Assembly: GCF_900184245.1 (NCBI RefSeq)
Contig: NZ_FXXB01000008.1
Span: 1,054,001-1,118,000, forward strand
From: Brachybacterium massiliense
Lineage (GTDB): Bacteria > Actinomycetota > Actinomycetes > Actinomycetales > Dermabacteraceae
Length of the DNA: 64,000 bases
Direction of reading: 5' to 3'
The notes under the pieces are model-generated. The model saw nothing but the letters and a program-made list of their open reading frames with translations. It made no database searches and had not been told where the DNA came from. Within the stretch, counting starts at the first letter, position 1. Every line of letters begins with the position of its first letter. Position numbers and translations under genes: made by a program. Below are positions 34,911 to 46,384 of the stretch, piece after piece.

Positions 34911-36004
34911 GACCGGCTCTTCTCGACCTGCGAGGTGGTGGAGAACCCCTCGACCCGTTCTATGTACATGATGCGACCGCCGCCCGCGACGACCGTCTCC
35001 TCCTCGAGGAGCGGAGCGCCGGCGTATTCAGCCCCCTTCGCGTGAATGGTCGGGGTGAGCAGGGCGAGGAGACGGCGGGGGTCCTGATCCTCCATGACCA
35101 CGACGTGGTCGACGGCCGGCAGGCGCGAGAGGTCCGCGATGCGCTCCTGCTCCCCCCGGATGGGCCGCTCGGGGCCCTTGCTGAGAGCGCGCACCGAGGC
35201 GTCGGAGTTGATCAGCAGCACGAGCCGGTCCGCGCTCCGCCGTGCCTCGGAGATCGAGGCGGCATGACCGGAGTGGAGGAGATCGAAGACGCCGTTGGTG
35301 GTGGCGAGGCTCTGCCCGGTCGCTTCGATCCATTCGCGGAAGGCGGGCAGGTCGGTCTCGGCCAGGTGGAAGGGGAAGGGGCAGGCAGAGGTGTCCCATT
35401 CGAGGTCCGTGACCACCTCACGCTCCGCGATCTGCGCGATCTCGTGGAGCACGAGATCGTGGAGCTCCTGGACCCGGGCGGTCTCCGGCAGGTCCACTCC
35501 GATCGTGTGCCGGGCGCCCAGGCCGTCGTGCTGGCCCACGAGTCCGAGGGTGGTCGCTCCGGCCTGGTGCGCGGCGGCGAAGGCCTTGCGCACGTTCGCG
35601 CTGGTGCCGCTCGTGGAGAGGCCGATGACGAGGTCGCCCGGGCCGGCGAGCGCTGTGACCTGGCGGGAGAAGACGTCTTCGTAGCCGTAGTCATTCGCGA
35701 TCGCGGTGAGCGCGGAGGTGTCGGTGGTCAAGGAGATCACCGGGAGCGGGCGACGGTCCTTCTTGAGGCGCCCGGTGAACTCGGCCGCAAAGTGTGTGGC
35801 GCAGGCGGCGCTGCCGCCGTTGCCGAACACGTAGGCCCTGCCCCCCGAGGTGAGCACCTGCCCGAGGAGCAGCCCGGCGCGGGCGATGCTCTCGCTGTCT
35901 CTCTCCAGGAGCGAGGCCCCGTAGCGGAGCCGGCGCGCCGCGTTCGCGGCCAGCGCGCGGGCACGATCGACGCCCGAGGCGTCGAAGGAGGCGGTTTTGG
36001 GCAC
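34907..36004 (-). CDS. Fusion of phosphoheptose isomerase (GmhA) and heptose-1-phosphate nucleotidyltransferase (RfaE2)
   Basis: A 365-residue two-domain protein. Residues about 15-195 form a SIS-type sedoheptulose-7-phosphate isomerase with FGNGGSAACATHFAAEF, AIANDYGYEDVFSRQV, LSTSGTSANV and QELHDLVLHEIAQ, which cover the GmhA active-site blocks. Residues about 230-350 form a cytidylyltransferase-like domain with TTNGVFDLLHSGHAAS (HxGH motif) and ERIADLSRLPAVDHVVV. GTG 36004 follows GAGG by 5 bases. With the kinase it supplies the first, second and last steps to an NDP-heptose; the phosphatase step (GmhB) is not encoded in the window. Fusion of these two domains is unusual. Confidence 0.88.
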   Translation of the reverse strand: MPKTASFDASGVDRARALAANAARRLRYGASLLERDSESIARAGLLLGQVLTSGGRAYVFGNGGSAACATHFAAEFTGRLKKDRRPLPVISLTTDTSALTAIANDYGYEDVFSRQVTALAGPGDLVIGLSTSGTSANVRKAFAAAHQAGATTLGLVGQHDGLGARHTIGVDLPETARVQELHDLVLHEIAQIAEREVVTDLEWDTSACPFPFHLAETDLPAFREWIEATGQSLATTNGVFDLLHSGHAASISEARRSADRLVLLINSDASVRALSKGPERPIRGEQERIADLSRLPAVDHVVVMEDQDPRRLLALLTPTIHAKGAEYAGAPLLEEETVVAGGGRIMYIERVEGFSTTSQVEKSRS

Positions 36005-36142
36005 TGTTTCCTCTTCTCTCACTGTCGCTCTCCGGCGACGTCGTACATCTGGGCACCGATGCCACGGTCGTGGCCTGCGGCGGGGGCGCCTCCACGGCGC
36101 TCGGGTCGGCTCGAGATGGAGCGATCGGGGACGCTTAGAAAC

Positions 36143-37711
36143 TCAGCGGCGGGGGCTTTCACCGCGCTTCCGTCCTGCTGCTGCGGCTTTCGCGGGCGCT
36201 GTGGGGACAGGCTTGCCACCGAAGATCTCCTCGAGCTCTTCAGCCCAGGAGATGGGCTCCTCGCCGGGCGCTGCCCTCCGGCGCCGGCGCCCCTGCTCGC
36301 GCACAGGATGTCCGGTGGCACCCTCCGCTGCGCTGGGCGTGCCCGGGGCGGGGGTCACAGCCTGCACGGGATCGGCCTCGCTCGCGGTGGGCTCCGCGTG
36401 CGATGGGTGTTCCGCTCCTCCGCGCTCGGGATACGGCTCGGCGCCGTCAGGGCGGCTCGCACGGTGGCGCTCGGCGACACGGCGCCGATTCATCTCTGCA
36501 GCGGTGAGGCCAACGGCGAGGATCAGCATGCTCTGGCTCATGATGTGATCCAGTACGTCGAAACTCAGCGCCATGGTGATCATCAGGACCCCGAGGGATC
36601 TGGCAGTGGAGTCTCCGTAGATGAGCACGAGCACGAGCACACCGAGCAGCATCAGTAGGCCCAGCAGGCCCTCCTGTGCCATCGTCGCGACGAACTGGTT
36701 GTCGAAGAAGTAGAACGAGGTGCTGTGCCGGTCCACGACACCGCTGTCGAAGATGTACTGCAGATCCGTTCCCCACCCGAACAGCACGTGTATCAGATCC
36801 GCGCGGAACAGGTCGGGGAAGGAGGAGAGCACGGCCGTGCGGTGCTCGTAGGAGTCGCTGGTCTCGAACTCGCCGCCGAATCCCAGCAGCCCGCGCAGGG
36901 TGTCGTACCCCACCCGCCAGCCGATGATCCCGGCAAGGGCCCCCACCCCGAACAGCCGCGCCACGAGATTCTTGCGATAACCGATCAGCACCTGGAAGAC
37001 GATCACCCCCGCCGCGGCGAGGACCGCGCTGCGAGTACCGCTCATGAGCACTCCCGCTGTCGTGAGCAACGGGATCAGCCAATAGACGAGCTTCCCGGTG
37101 CGCACCGCGACCCCGCCCCCGATCGCGCCGGCCGCGGCCAGGAAGAACGAGAACGGGATCGGGTGGGAGAAGGAGGTCATCGGCCGCCCCGCGAGTGTCG
37201 GCAAGATCGTGTTCACGCGGTCGGAGATGTCGTTCGTCCCGTCCGACATCGGCCACAGGCCCGGAAGCCCGGCCCACACCTCGCCCATCGCGTAGGCCAG
37301 GTGGAGCACCACGATCACAGCGAGCCCCTCGGTGAAGCGAGGAAGGTCGCGATAGCGCATGCGGGAGGCCGTGGCGGCGAGCAGCACGAGCACAGCGAGA
37401 GTCAGCACACGGATCGGTCCGGTGATGCCGCTGAGCAGGTTCGCGAGGAAGATCAGTCCTAAGAGACCGATGCCGAGCACGAGCACGAGGGTGCCCTCGG
37501 AGTGATGATGCCCATGGTTCCAGGCCACCAGGAGCGCTCCGCCCGCAGCCGCCAGGCCGATCGCGATCGCCATCGACGAGGCACCGTTGAGAGGGATCAC
37601 GGTGAGCCAGCCGATCGCGATCACCAGTGCTCTCGAGACGACCACGTTCGGGCGCGAGAACACGATCCACCACGAGGAGACGAACGCTGCCGCAGCGAAG
37701 GCGGGAATCAC
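36143..37711 (-). CDS. O-antigen ligase/polymerase-like membrane protein (Wzy-like)
   Basis: A 522-residue integral membrane protein with about 11 hydrophobic segments in residues 1-415. A large external loop (about 255-320) includes FGWGTDLQYIFDSG and HSTSFYFFDNQFV, typical of Wzy_C/O-antigen ligase proteins. The C-terminal 105 residues form a hydrophilic Glu/Pro/Ala/Arg-rich tail, longer than usual. GTG 37711 follows GGAGG by 4 bases and overlaps the preceding stop. It likely joins flipped repeat units into the polymer. Confidence 0.82.
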   Translation of the reverse strand: MIPAFAAAAFVSSWWIVFSRPNVVVSRALVIAIGWLTVIPLNGASSMAIAIGLAAAGGALLVAWNHGHHHSEGTLVLVLGIGLLGLIFLANLLSGITGPIRVLTLAVLVLLAATASRMRYRDLPRFTEGLAVIVVLHLAYAMGEVWAGLPGLWPMSDGTNDISDRVNTILPTLAGRPMTSFSHPIPFSFFLAAAGAIGGGVAVRTGKLVYWLIPLLTTAGVLMSGTRSAVLAAAGVIVFQVLIGYRKNLVARLFGVGALAGIIGWRVGYDTLRGLLGFGGEFETSDSYEHRTAVLSSFPDLFRADLIHVLFGWGTDLQYIFDSGVVDRHSTSFYFFDNQFVATMAQEGLLGLLMLLGVLVLVLIYGDSTARSLGVLMITMALSFDVLDHIMSQSMLILAVGLTAAEMNRRRVAERHRASRPDGAEPYPERGGAEHPSHAEPTASEADPVQAVTPAPGTPSAAEGATGHPVREQGRRRRRAAPGEEPISWAEELEEIFGGKPVPTAPAKAAAAGRKRGESPRR

Positions 37712-38700
37712 AGGACCTCCTCCCCATGCTCGGGACGACGGGTATCCGTCCTATTCGTGACAGTGCGGCGCCCGGTTCCGCGCCGGCGCTCCCGCACGAT
37801 GTACCGGCACATGTCCCGGCTGCCTTTACGGGCGCGTGTGGTCCACGCTTCCAGGAATCCGCGAAACCCTGGCCGCGCATCCGGTCGCAGTGCACGCAGC
37901 TGGCTCGGCCGGAGCGCGAGAGCGTCCACCACCATCCCCGGCCGGCGGCGCAGCGGCGCATCACGCAACCGCAGCAGCCACGCCGTCACCGACTGATCCT
38001 CGGCGCTGAGCCGCTTGACCCATTCCGCGTAGGCGGGCCCGGGTGCGTCGGGGATCGAGACGTGCTGCCCGAGAGGGCGCAGGAAAGGTGCGGCACTCAG
38101 CTCGGCTCCCAGCTGCAGCGCGCGCTCGCGCAGTCGGCACCCTGCCGCCTCGCCCAGTCGACCCCGCACCCTCTGCCGGATCCCGGCGAGCGTGCCCTCG
38201 TGCCGGTGGCCGCTGCGGATCTCGTTGAGAGCCTCGAGAACAGCCGAGTCCTCGTAGCAGGGAGTATCGAAAGCGAGGGCGCCGACTGCGGTTCGCTCAC
38301 GGTACTGCCAGAGTCGTTCGAAGGTCAGCGCCGCATCCTGCAGAAAACCCAGCCAGAAGCGGTGCACATCAATCGTGCATGGCCAGAAATGGTGGAGGAT
38401 CGTGACCGAATGTTCCTCGAAGGGGAGCACAGCGTCAGGATGATCACGCAACCTCCAGCCGTCCTTTGCGAGGAGCTCCACGAGCTGGTCCACATCCTCG
38501 GGGTGCAACAGGATGTCCAGGTCGAAGGACTGCTTCGGATCGCGTACGCCCTGGGCTGTGAAGAACGGCCCTTTGATGAACAGCACCCGCAGGCCCGCAC
38601 GCCGTGCCCGATCCGCGACGATCGCCGCGACCAGGGTGATCGCCGGAACATAGCCGAGCTCGAGCACCTCTGGCGAGTGCCCGGTATGCAGGGCGCTCAT
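37708..38700 (-). CDS. Nucleotidyltransferase family protein (NTP_transf_5-like)
   Basis: A 330-residue protein. LRVLFIKGPFFTAQGVRDPKQSFDLDILLHPEDVDQLVELL shows the nucleotidyltransferase D-x-D-I-L motif in the form found in the NTP_transf_5 family. No membrane segment is present, and the C-terminus is Arg-rich. ATG 38700 overlaps the stop of the PqqD-like gene and relies on coupling. Proteins of this family commonly occur beside a small PqqD protein and an HprK-related kinase in polysaccharide loci; all three are present here. The substrate is unknown. Confidence 0.75.
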   Translation of the reverse strand: MSALHTGHSPEVLELGYVPAITLVAAIVADRARRAGLRVLFIKGPFFTAQGVRDPKQSFDLDILLHPEDVDQLVELLAKDGWRLRDHPDAVLPFEEHSVTILHHFWPCTIDVHRFWLGFLQDAALTFERLWQYRERTAVGALAFDTPCYEDSAVLEALNEIRSGHRHEGTLAGIRQRVRGRLGEAAGCRLRERALQLGAELSAAPFLRPLGQHVSIPDAPGPAYAEWVKRLSAEDQSVTAWLLRLRDAPLRRRPGMVVDALALRPSQLRALRPDARPGFRGFLEAWTTRARKGSRDMCRYIVRERRRGTGRRTVTNRTDTRRPEHGEEVL

Positions 38701-39059
38701 CGCGGGGTCCGAGCGCCGCTGCGGGTGCCGGGGACTCCGCCGCCCGCCGGGCCGTCGCCGGGCAGTCCTCTGCCGGGCATCGCTCGGTCCACAAGACGCA
38801 GCCTGGAGAGCTGGTCGAGGATCAGGGGGACCTGCTCGTCGAGCACCGCCCGAGCAGCCCCCGTGGTGTCCACGAGTTCCTCGACGATGTTCGCAGTCGC
38901 GAGAGGACCCGCGGCGAGCAGCTGCCACACCAGGTGCGCGCCACCCTCGATCACGTGCGGAAGGGGATCGGGATCATCCAACGGCAGCGCGAACGACGCC
39001 TCGGGCTCGACGACGTGCGCGACCCCGCTCCGGATGCTCCACACCTCCTCACGCACCAT
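38697..39059 (-). CDS. PqqD family small protein
   Basis: A 120-residue protein whose residues about 5-92 match the PqqD winged-helix pattern, including VIEGGAHLVWQLLAAGPLATANIVEELV and LDQLSRLRLVDR. The last 25 residues are Gly/Pro/Arg-rich. ATG 39059 follows GAGG by 6 bases and overlaps the phosphatase stop by 11 bases. PqqD proteins bind peptides as chaperones for modifying enzymes, but in polysaccharide loci their role is unclear. The C-terminus of the HprK-like protein at 21837-23048 has a similar domain. Confidence 0.7.
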   Translation of the reverse strand: MVREEVWSIRSGVAHVVEPEASFALPLDDPDPLPHVIEGGAHLVWQLLAAGPLATANIVEELVDTTGAARAVLDEQVPLILDQLSRLRLVDRAMPGRGLPGDGPAGGGVPGTRSGARTPR

Positions 39060-39621
39060 CCAGGACCTCGACGATCCCGCGGATCAGCACGTCGATGTGG
39101 CGCGCTGCGCGCTCATGCACCTCCGGGTCGGCACCGATGGGGTCCACGACGTCGTCCTCGGGGGTCAGCTCGGCCCGATACCTCTGTTGCACGCAACGGC
39201 GCACGGCGGCGGGAATCTCTCCCGCCTGGACCGGGCCGCCGCCCTCGACGACCAGGGGAAGCACCGTGGCGAACTCCGCGAGCGTGAAGGTGCGCAGCAT
39301 CGCCGAAGGGAAGCGCCGCACGAGCTCATCCCGCTGGCCGACGGTCATGGTCAGCACGAGCGAGGAAGCATCGATCTGCGAGCGTTCGAGCTGTTGCCCC
39401 ACAGCGGTGGTGGGGTCCCCTCCGAACCTCCGCGACCACTGGGCGGAGGAGGAATCCATCGGAGCACCGACCACAGCGTCGAGACCAGCGCTCTGCACTT
39501 CGATTCCATGCACGCTGTCGAGGCGGCTGCGGAGCAGCTGCTCTCCGAGCGGCGATCGGCAGATGTTGCCGGTGCAGACCACGAGGATGCCGAACGCCTC
39601 GATGCCAGTGCTGCCGTTCAT
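39049..39621 (-). CDS. Low-molecular-weight protein-tyrosine phosphatase
   Basis: A 190-residue cytoplasmic phosphatase. The P-loop VCTGNICRSPLGEQLL carries the nucleophile Cys16 and Arg22, and the general-acid Asp is likely in the DDVVDPIG region near residue 158, as in the family's DP motif. ATG 39621 overlaps the kinase stop (ATGA). Wzb-type phosphatases dephosphorylate the tyrosine autokinase that controls polymer length, and the immediate kinase/phosphatase pairing supports that role. Confidence 0.92.
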   Translation of the reverse strand: MNGSTGIEAFGILVVCTGNICRSPLGEQLLRSRLDSVHGIEVQSAGLDAVVGAPMDSSSAQWSRRFGGDPTTAVGQQLERSQIDASSLVLTMTVGQRDELVRRFPSAMLRTFTLAEFATVLPLVVEGGGPVQAGEIPAAVRRCVQQRYRAELTPEDDVVDPIGADPEVHERAARHIDVLIRGIVEVLDGA

Positions 39622-41180
39622 GAGTCCCCGCCCCCGGCGTCCGCCGCGCGTGACCGTCGTCCTCCATGAGAGGGCTGGGGCGAGGACTTCTCTGAGCCGA
39701 CGGCTGTGCTCGCGGGGCTCCCCTCCGCAGCCGCACGCTGCGACCCGGTATCGGGGAACGATCTGGCCGTTCCCTTCGCGCTCGTCGTCTCATCAGCAGA
39801 GCGGCGATAGTAGTTGCGGTAGCGATAGCCGTAACCATCTGCCTGAGCTCCGCGCATGGGCACCCGGTTGATGATGACCCCCAGCGAGCGCCCCTTGACC
39901 TTGCGCAGATTCGCGAGGGACTGGCCCAGCTCGTCGAAGGTGGTCTTGTTCGCCGACGCCACGATGATCGCGCCGCTCGTCTTCGCGGTCAGCAGCGCCG
40001 CATCCGTCACCGGCAGGAGCGGAGGGGTGTCGATGAGGACGATCGCGTGCTGGGAGATCTCGTCGAGCAGCTTGCCCATCGTCTTCGAGGAGAGGAGCTC
40101 GCTGGGGTTGGGTGGGACCGAGCCCGCGGCCAGCACGGCGAGGTTCCCGGTGTCCCCCCACGGCTGAAGGACATCGCGGAGTTCCGCCGTCCCCGCCAGG
40201 ACGTCCGTCAGCCCGACGCTGCCCACGATCCCGAAGGTCTCGGCGACGACAGGTCGTCGCAGATCGCCGTCGATCACGACAACCTGCTCACCGGCCTGCG
40301 CGATCGTGTTGGCCAGGTTGGCGATCACGAAGGACTTCCCCTCACCGGGGATCGAGCTGGTCACCGTGATCACTCGAGGCGGATTGTCCACATCCATGAA
40401 CTGCAGGTTGGTGCGGATGCGCCGCATCGATTCGGCAACCGCGTACTCAGAGATGTCATCGCTCTCACGGTCGTTCCCGCCCTTCGAGGTCACGATGCGG
40501 TCGTTGCCGACACCGCCCGTCTTCCGCCGCGGAATGGTGCCGATCACGGCGACGCCGGTCGTGGACTCGACATGTTCGACAGCGCGGATACGGCGATCGA
40601 ACTGGTGCCAGACGATCGCGTACGCGATACCCATCACGGCGCCGACCAGGATCCCACCCAGCACGTAGAGTCTGATATCCGGCGAGGACGGCGAGGTGGG
40701 GATCTGTGCAGAATCCAGGGACTGGAACTGGACGATGGTCCCGGCACCCTCGATCTCGAGAGACTGCTCGCCTATCGCAACGATCCACGCCTCGGCGATA
40801 TCGCGGGCCTGCTCCGGTGTCGAAGCCGTCACCGAGACTTTGATGTTCGAGGTCTCCGGAGGATTGCTGACGGTGGTGTTCGCGCGGAGAGCGTCGACAG
40901 ATTCCTCAAGACCGAGATTTTCCTTGACCCGTTCCGCGACGGAGCGGGAGTTCGCGACATCGAGGTACGAGGTCACGCGCGACTTCGCAAAGCTGTCACC
41001 TGTGAGCGCGCTTCCGAGGTCGCTCGAGGAGCCGGCGGTGAGCATCCCACTCGCATCCGACGTGTACTGCTTGGGTTGGATCGCCGCGAGGCCGAAGCCG
41101 AGCAGGCCAGAGACCGCCGTGATAGCGAAGATGGTGAGCCACCGCGCCCGGAAGATCTTCCAATAATCGACTACTCGCAC
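39618..41180 (-). CDS. Polysaccharide co-polymerase / tyrosine autokinase (Wzz-BY-kinase type)
   Basis: A 520-residue membrane protein. Residues about 5-200 are a Wzz-like chain-length domain with helices near 14-34 and 172-193. The cytoplasmic BY-kinase domain follows, with Walker A SIPGEGKSFVIA, Walker A' VVIDGDLRRP and Walker B IVLIDTPPLLPV. A tyrosine cluster (YGYRYRNYY) near residues 438-446 is the likely autophosphorylation site; the tail is Ser/Ala-rich. GTG 41180 follows GGGAG by 9 bases. Unlike Firmicutes systems, membrane and kinase parts are in one chain, as is usual for actinobacteria. It starts the nine-gene minus-strand run. Confidence 0.92.
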   Translation of the reverse strand: MRVVDYWKIFRARWLTIFAITAVSGLLGFGLAAIQPKQYTSDASGMLTAGSSSDLGSALTGDSFAKSRVTSYLDVANSRSVAERVKENLGLEESVDALRANTTVSNPPETSNIKVSVTASTPEQARDIAEAWIVAIGEQSLEIEGAGTIVQFQSLDSAQIPTSPSSPDIRLYVLGGILVGAVMGIAYAIVWHQFDRRIRAVEHVESTTGVAVIGTIPRRKTGGVGNDRIVTSKGGNDRESDDISEYAVAESMRRIRTNLQFMDVDNPPRVITVTSSIPGEGKSFVIANLANTIAQAGEQVVVIDGDLRRPVVAETFGIVGSVGLTDVLAGTAELRDVLQPWGDTGNLAVLAAGSVPPNPSELLSSKTMGKLLDEISQHAIVLIDTPPLLPVTDAALLTAKTSGAIIVASANKTTFDELGQSLANLRKVKGRSLGVIINRVPMRGAQADGYGYRYRNYYRRSADETTSAKGTARSFPDTGSQRAAAEGSPASTAVGSEKSSPQPSHGGRRSRAADAGGGDS

Positions 41181-41406
41181 GTCTTTACACTCCCAGATTG
41201 GCACGGCTCATCAGCCGCAGGATTTCGAGACCCGACGCTGCGGTGAGGGGCCGGCACCCCGATATGACCGCCGGTCGCCCCGTTCACGCTTCTCCACACA
41301 GCACAATCACGAACAATCGGATATAGTATGCCACAGGGATGCGGCACGGGCACAAAGGCCACAGATGCAGGTCTCTACCATTTTCCACCCATCACGCCGC
41401 ACTCGC

Positions 41407-42822
41407 TCAGAGGCCGAGATACGCACGAAGAGCAACGATCTGATCACGCGGCGCGAAACCCGTGGCACGGATCCTGGAGAGGTCCAGGACCGAGCTGCGG
41501 GGCCGTGGCGAGATCGTCCCGTCGCCCTCCGCCCGTTCCTGCGCCGCGTAGAACTCGGCGGTGCTCGTCGCGGAGACCCGCTCGGGGTCATGGCCGGTCG
41601 CCGCGAAGACGTTGCGCGCGATGCCCGCCCAGCTGAGCGGCTCACCCTCCGTGGAGAGGTGGTAGACCCCCGGCTCTGGGCGCACACGCAGCAGGTGCTC
41701 TGTAACCGCCGCGAGGTCATCGGCGAAGGTGAGCCGGCCGATCTGATCGTCCACGACCGCCGGGTCTACCCCTCGCTCAGCGAGGGAGGCCATCGTGCGC
41801 ACGAAGTTCTTCCCCTCGCCCACCACCCAGCTGGTCCGAACGATGTAGTGATCCTGCCAGGTGGCGACCAGCGCGTCCCCCGCAGCTTTGGTCTGGCCAT
41901 ACACGCCAAGGGGAGCGACCGACTCCCTCTCGGTATGCTCGGCGATGGTCCCGTCGTATACGTAGTCGCTGGAGAAGTGCACGAGCACGGCCCGCTGCTC
42001 CCGCGCGGCCTGCGCCAGCCTCTGTGCACCAAACGCATTGGTCGCCCACGCCGAACGGCGTCCCTCCGGCGTCTCCGCGAGGTCCACCGCGGTGTACGCC
42101 GCGGCGTTGACGATCGTGCCGTAGGGAGAGAAGTCGAAGTCGGCGACGGAGTCGGGATCGGCGATCTCCAGCTGCTCGCGACCCACCCCGTCGACGTCCC
42201 CCCGCGACGCCCAGCGCTCCATGAGCGCCCGACCCACCTGCCCGTTCGCACCCACCACAAGGGTGCGGCGCGGCGCGACGGGGGTGACCTCCGCGAGACG
42301 CGGATGGGCGAGGTCCTTCGCGGAGAGCTCTGCCCGTTCGAGCGGGATCGGCCAGGGGACGGCCGCGGTCTCGTCGGCCAGGTTCAGGAAGGTGTACTCG
42401 GACTGGGCAGTCTCGGTCCAGTGGGCATCCACGAGATAGCTGTACGCGGCCGGCGCTTCGACGGTCTGGAACGCATTGCCCACCCCACGCGGGACATAAA
42501 CCGCGACCTCCGGCGTGATCTCACACCAGAAGGCGGTGCCGAAAGCAGGCCCCTGGCGCAAGTCCACCCACGCCCCGAACACCTTCCCGGTCGCCACGGA
42601 GACGAACTTGTTCCACGGCTCGGCGTGGATCCCGCGCGTGACACCGACTGCCTGGTTGAAGGACACGTTGTTCTGCACCGGGCCAAGGTCCGGCAGCCCG
42701 GCGGCGATCATCTTCTCCCGTTGCCAGTTCTCCTTGAACCAGCCACGTGAGTCCCCGTGCACGGGAAGGTCCACGACGAGCAGGCCGGGGATCGGCGTGC
42801 TGCGGATTGCGAGCTCAGACAA
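41407..42822 (-). CDS. Bifunctional dTDP-4-dehydrorhamnose 3,5-epimerase / reductase (RmlC-RmlD fusion)
   Basis: A 471-residue fusion performing the last two steps of dTDP-L-rhamnose synthesis. Residues about 5-180 are the cupin epimerase (DSRGWFKENW, GVTRGIHAEPWNKFVSV, YVPRGVGNAFQ). Residues about 195-471 are the NADPH-dependent reductase (VVGANGQVGRAL, HFSSDYVYDG, YGQTKAAGD). I start at TTG 42822, because GGAGGAG lies exactly 6 bases upstream and abuts the ATG at 42828; GTG 42846 is a further alternative. It lies 75 bases after rmlB on the same strand. Such fusions are common in actinobacteria. Confidence 0.92.
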   Translation of the reverse strand: MSELAIRSTPIPGLLVVDLPVHGDSRGWFKENWQREKMIAAGLPDLGPVQNNVSFNQAVGVTRGIHAEPWNKFVSVATGKVFGAWVDLRQGPAFGTAFWCEITPEVAVYVPRGVGNAFQTVEAPAAYSYLVDAHWTETAQSEYTFLNLADETAAVPWPIPLERAELSAKDLAHPRLAEVTPVAPRRTLVVGANGQVGRALMERWASRGDVDGVGREQLEIADPDSVADFDFSPYGTIVNAAAYTAVDLAETPEGRRSAWATNAFGAQRLAQAAREQRAVLVHFSSDYVYDGTIAEHTERESVAPLGVYGQTKAAGDALVATWQDHYIVRTSWVVGEGKNFVRTMASLAERGVDPAVVDDQIGRLTFADDLAAVTEHLLRVRPEPGVYHLSTEGEPLSWAGIARNVFAATGHDPERVSATSTAEFYAAQERAEGDGTISPRPRSSVLDLSRIRATGFAPRDQIVALRAYLGL

Positions 42823-42897
42823 TTGCATCTCCTCCGAGGGATTCACGGTGTCGACGGGGGACGGGCGGAGGCATCGGCCGCCCCTCCGGCAGGGCGA

Positions 42898-45504
<2,607 letters not shown>

Positions 45505-45505
45505 G

Positions 45506-46303
45506 ATGAGCACAGCACATGGCTCGGGTGACGCCCCGGAGCAGGCTGCCCCCGCCCCTCCGGCCGATGGCCCGCGGCGCCCCTCGAGGCTGCGCCGGGT
45601 CACCTCCCATCCGCTGGCCCACCTGGTCGCGGCCATAGCGGTGCTGGCCTTGCTCCAAGCATTCGTGGTCAAACCCTTCACAGTGCCCTCAGAGTCGATG
45701 GAGAACACGTTGCAGGTGGGCGACCGTGTGCTCGTGGACCGCACCGCCTACCTGCCGCTCCGGAGCGAGCATGGCCCCGCCCAGGGGGACGTGGTCGCCT
45801 TCCGCGCCGACGAGACGCTGTGGGGGGAAGGGTCCGGGGGCGCAGAAGATTCAGGAGTCATCGAGTCGGCGAAGCATCTGGTCAAGCTGATCCTCGGGGA
45901 CACCCTGGGCTTCGGCCCGACCACGGAGCCGCAGCTTGTCAAGCGCGTTATCGCGACTGAGGGGCAAACAGTCTCCTGCTGCTCTCCTCGTGGCGGGGTG
46001 CTCGTCGACGGCGCCGAGCTTCCCGAGCCATACATCAAAGACGACTTCCCCTTCGAGGAGGGAGTGCTCGACTGCACCACCAGTCCGCGTTCACTGCGCT
46101 GCGTCGACGAGGTGAAGGTCCCTGCGGGGATGCTGCTCGCGCTCGGCGACCATCGCGGCAACAGCTCCGACGGCGCCTCGGCATGCCGCACCCCCAACGC
46201 GCAGAGTCCACCCGAGTGCATGCGCTGGGTCCGTACCGACGACGTGCTGGGCCGGGCGTGGACGGTCTTCTGGCCGCTGGGGCGGTTCGGCTCTGTGAGC
46301 TGA
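45506..46303 (+). CDS. lepB: Signal peptidase I
   Basis: A 265-residue membrane-anchored serine protease with the Ser/Lys dyad. One membrane helix is at about residues 36-54. Ser64 is in PSESMENTL, Lys146 in LVKRVIATEG, and GDHRGNSSDG is the C-terminal family box. The N-terminal 30 residues are Ala/Pro-rich cytoplasm. It starts 1 base after the dehydrogenase stop, so the two are co-transcribed. It is distinct from the SipW-type peptidase at 50118-50738. Confidence 0.93.
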   Translation: MSTAHGSGDAPEQAAPAPPADGPRRPSRLRRVTSHPLAHLVAAIAVLALLQAFVVKPFTVPSESMENTLQVGDRVLVDRTAYLPLRSEHGPAQGDVVAFRADETLWGEGSGGAEDSGVIESAKHLVKLILGDTLGFGPTTEPQLVKRVIATEGQTVSCCSPRGGVLVDGAELPEPYIKDDFPFEEGVLDCTTSPRSLRCVDEVKVPAGMLLALGDHRGNSSDGASACRTPNAQSPPECMRWVRTDDVLGRAWTVFWPLGRFGSVS

Positions 46304-46359
46304 ACGGCCCGGGCACCATCGCCGCAGCGCCGCCCGGCCCGCTCACCACCCGAACGGGG

Positions 46360-46379
46360 GCGGCCCGGGCCGGGGCCGC
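46360..46379. terminator. GC hairpin between convergent genes
   Basis: GCGGCCC-GGGCCG-GGGCCGC gives a 7-bp stem between the convergent signal peptidase and phosphomannomutase genes. There is no T tract, so termination is only a possibility. Confidence 0.35.
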
Positions 46380-46384
46380 GAGAG

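Noticed and set aside
41320-41345. A promoter for the tyrosine-kinase operon near the AT-rich CATACTATA on the minus strand.
   Set aside because: The -10-like hexamer has no suitably spaced -35 element, so I did not list it, although a promoter probably lies in this gap.
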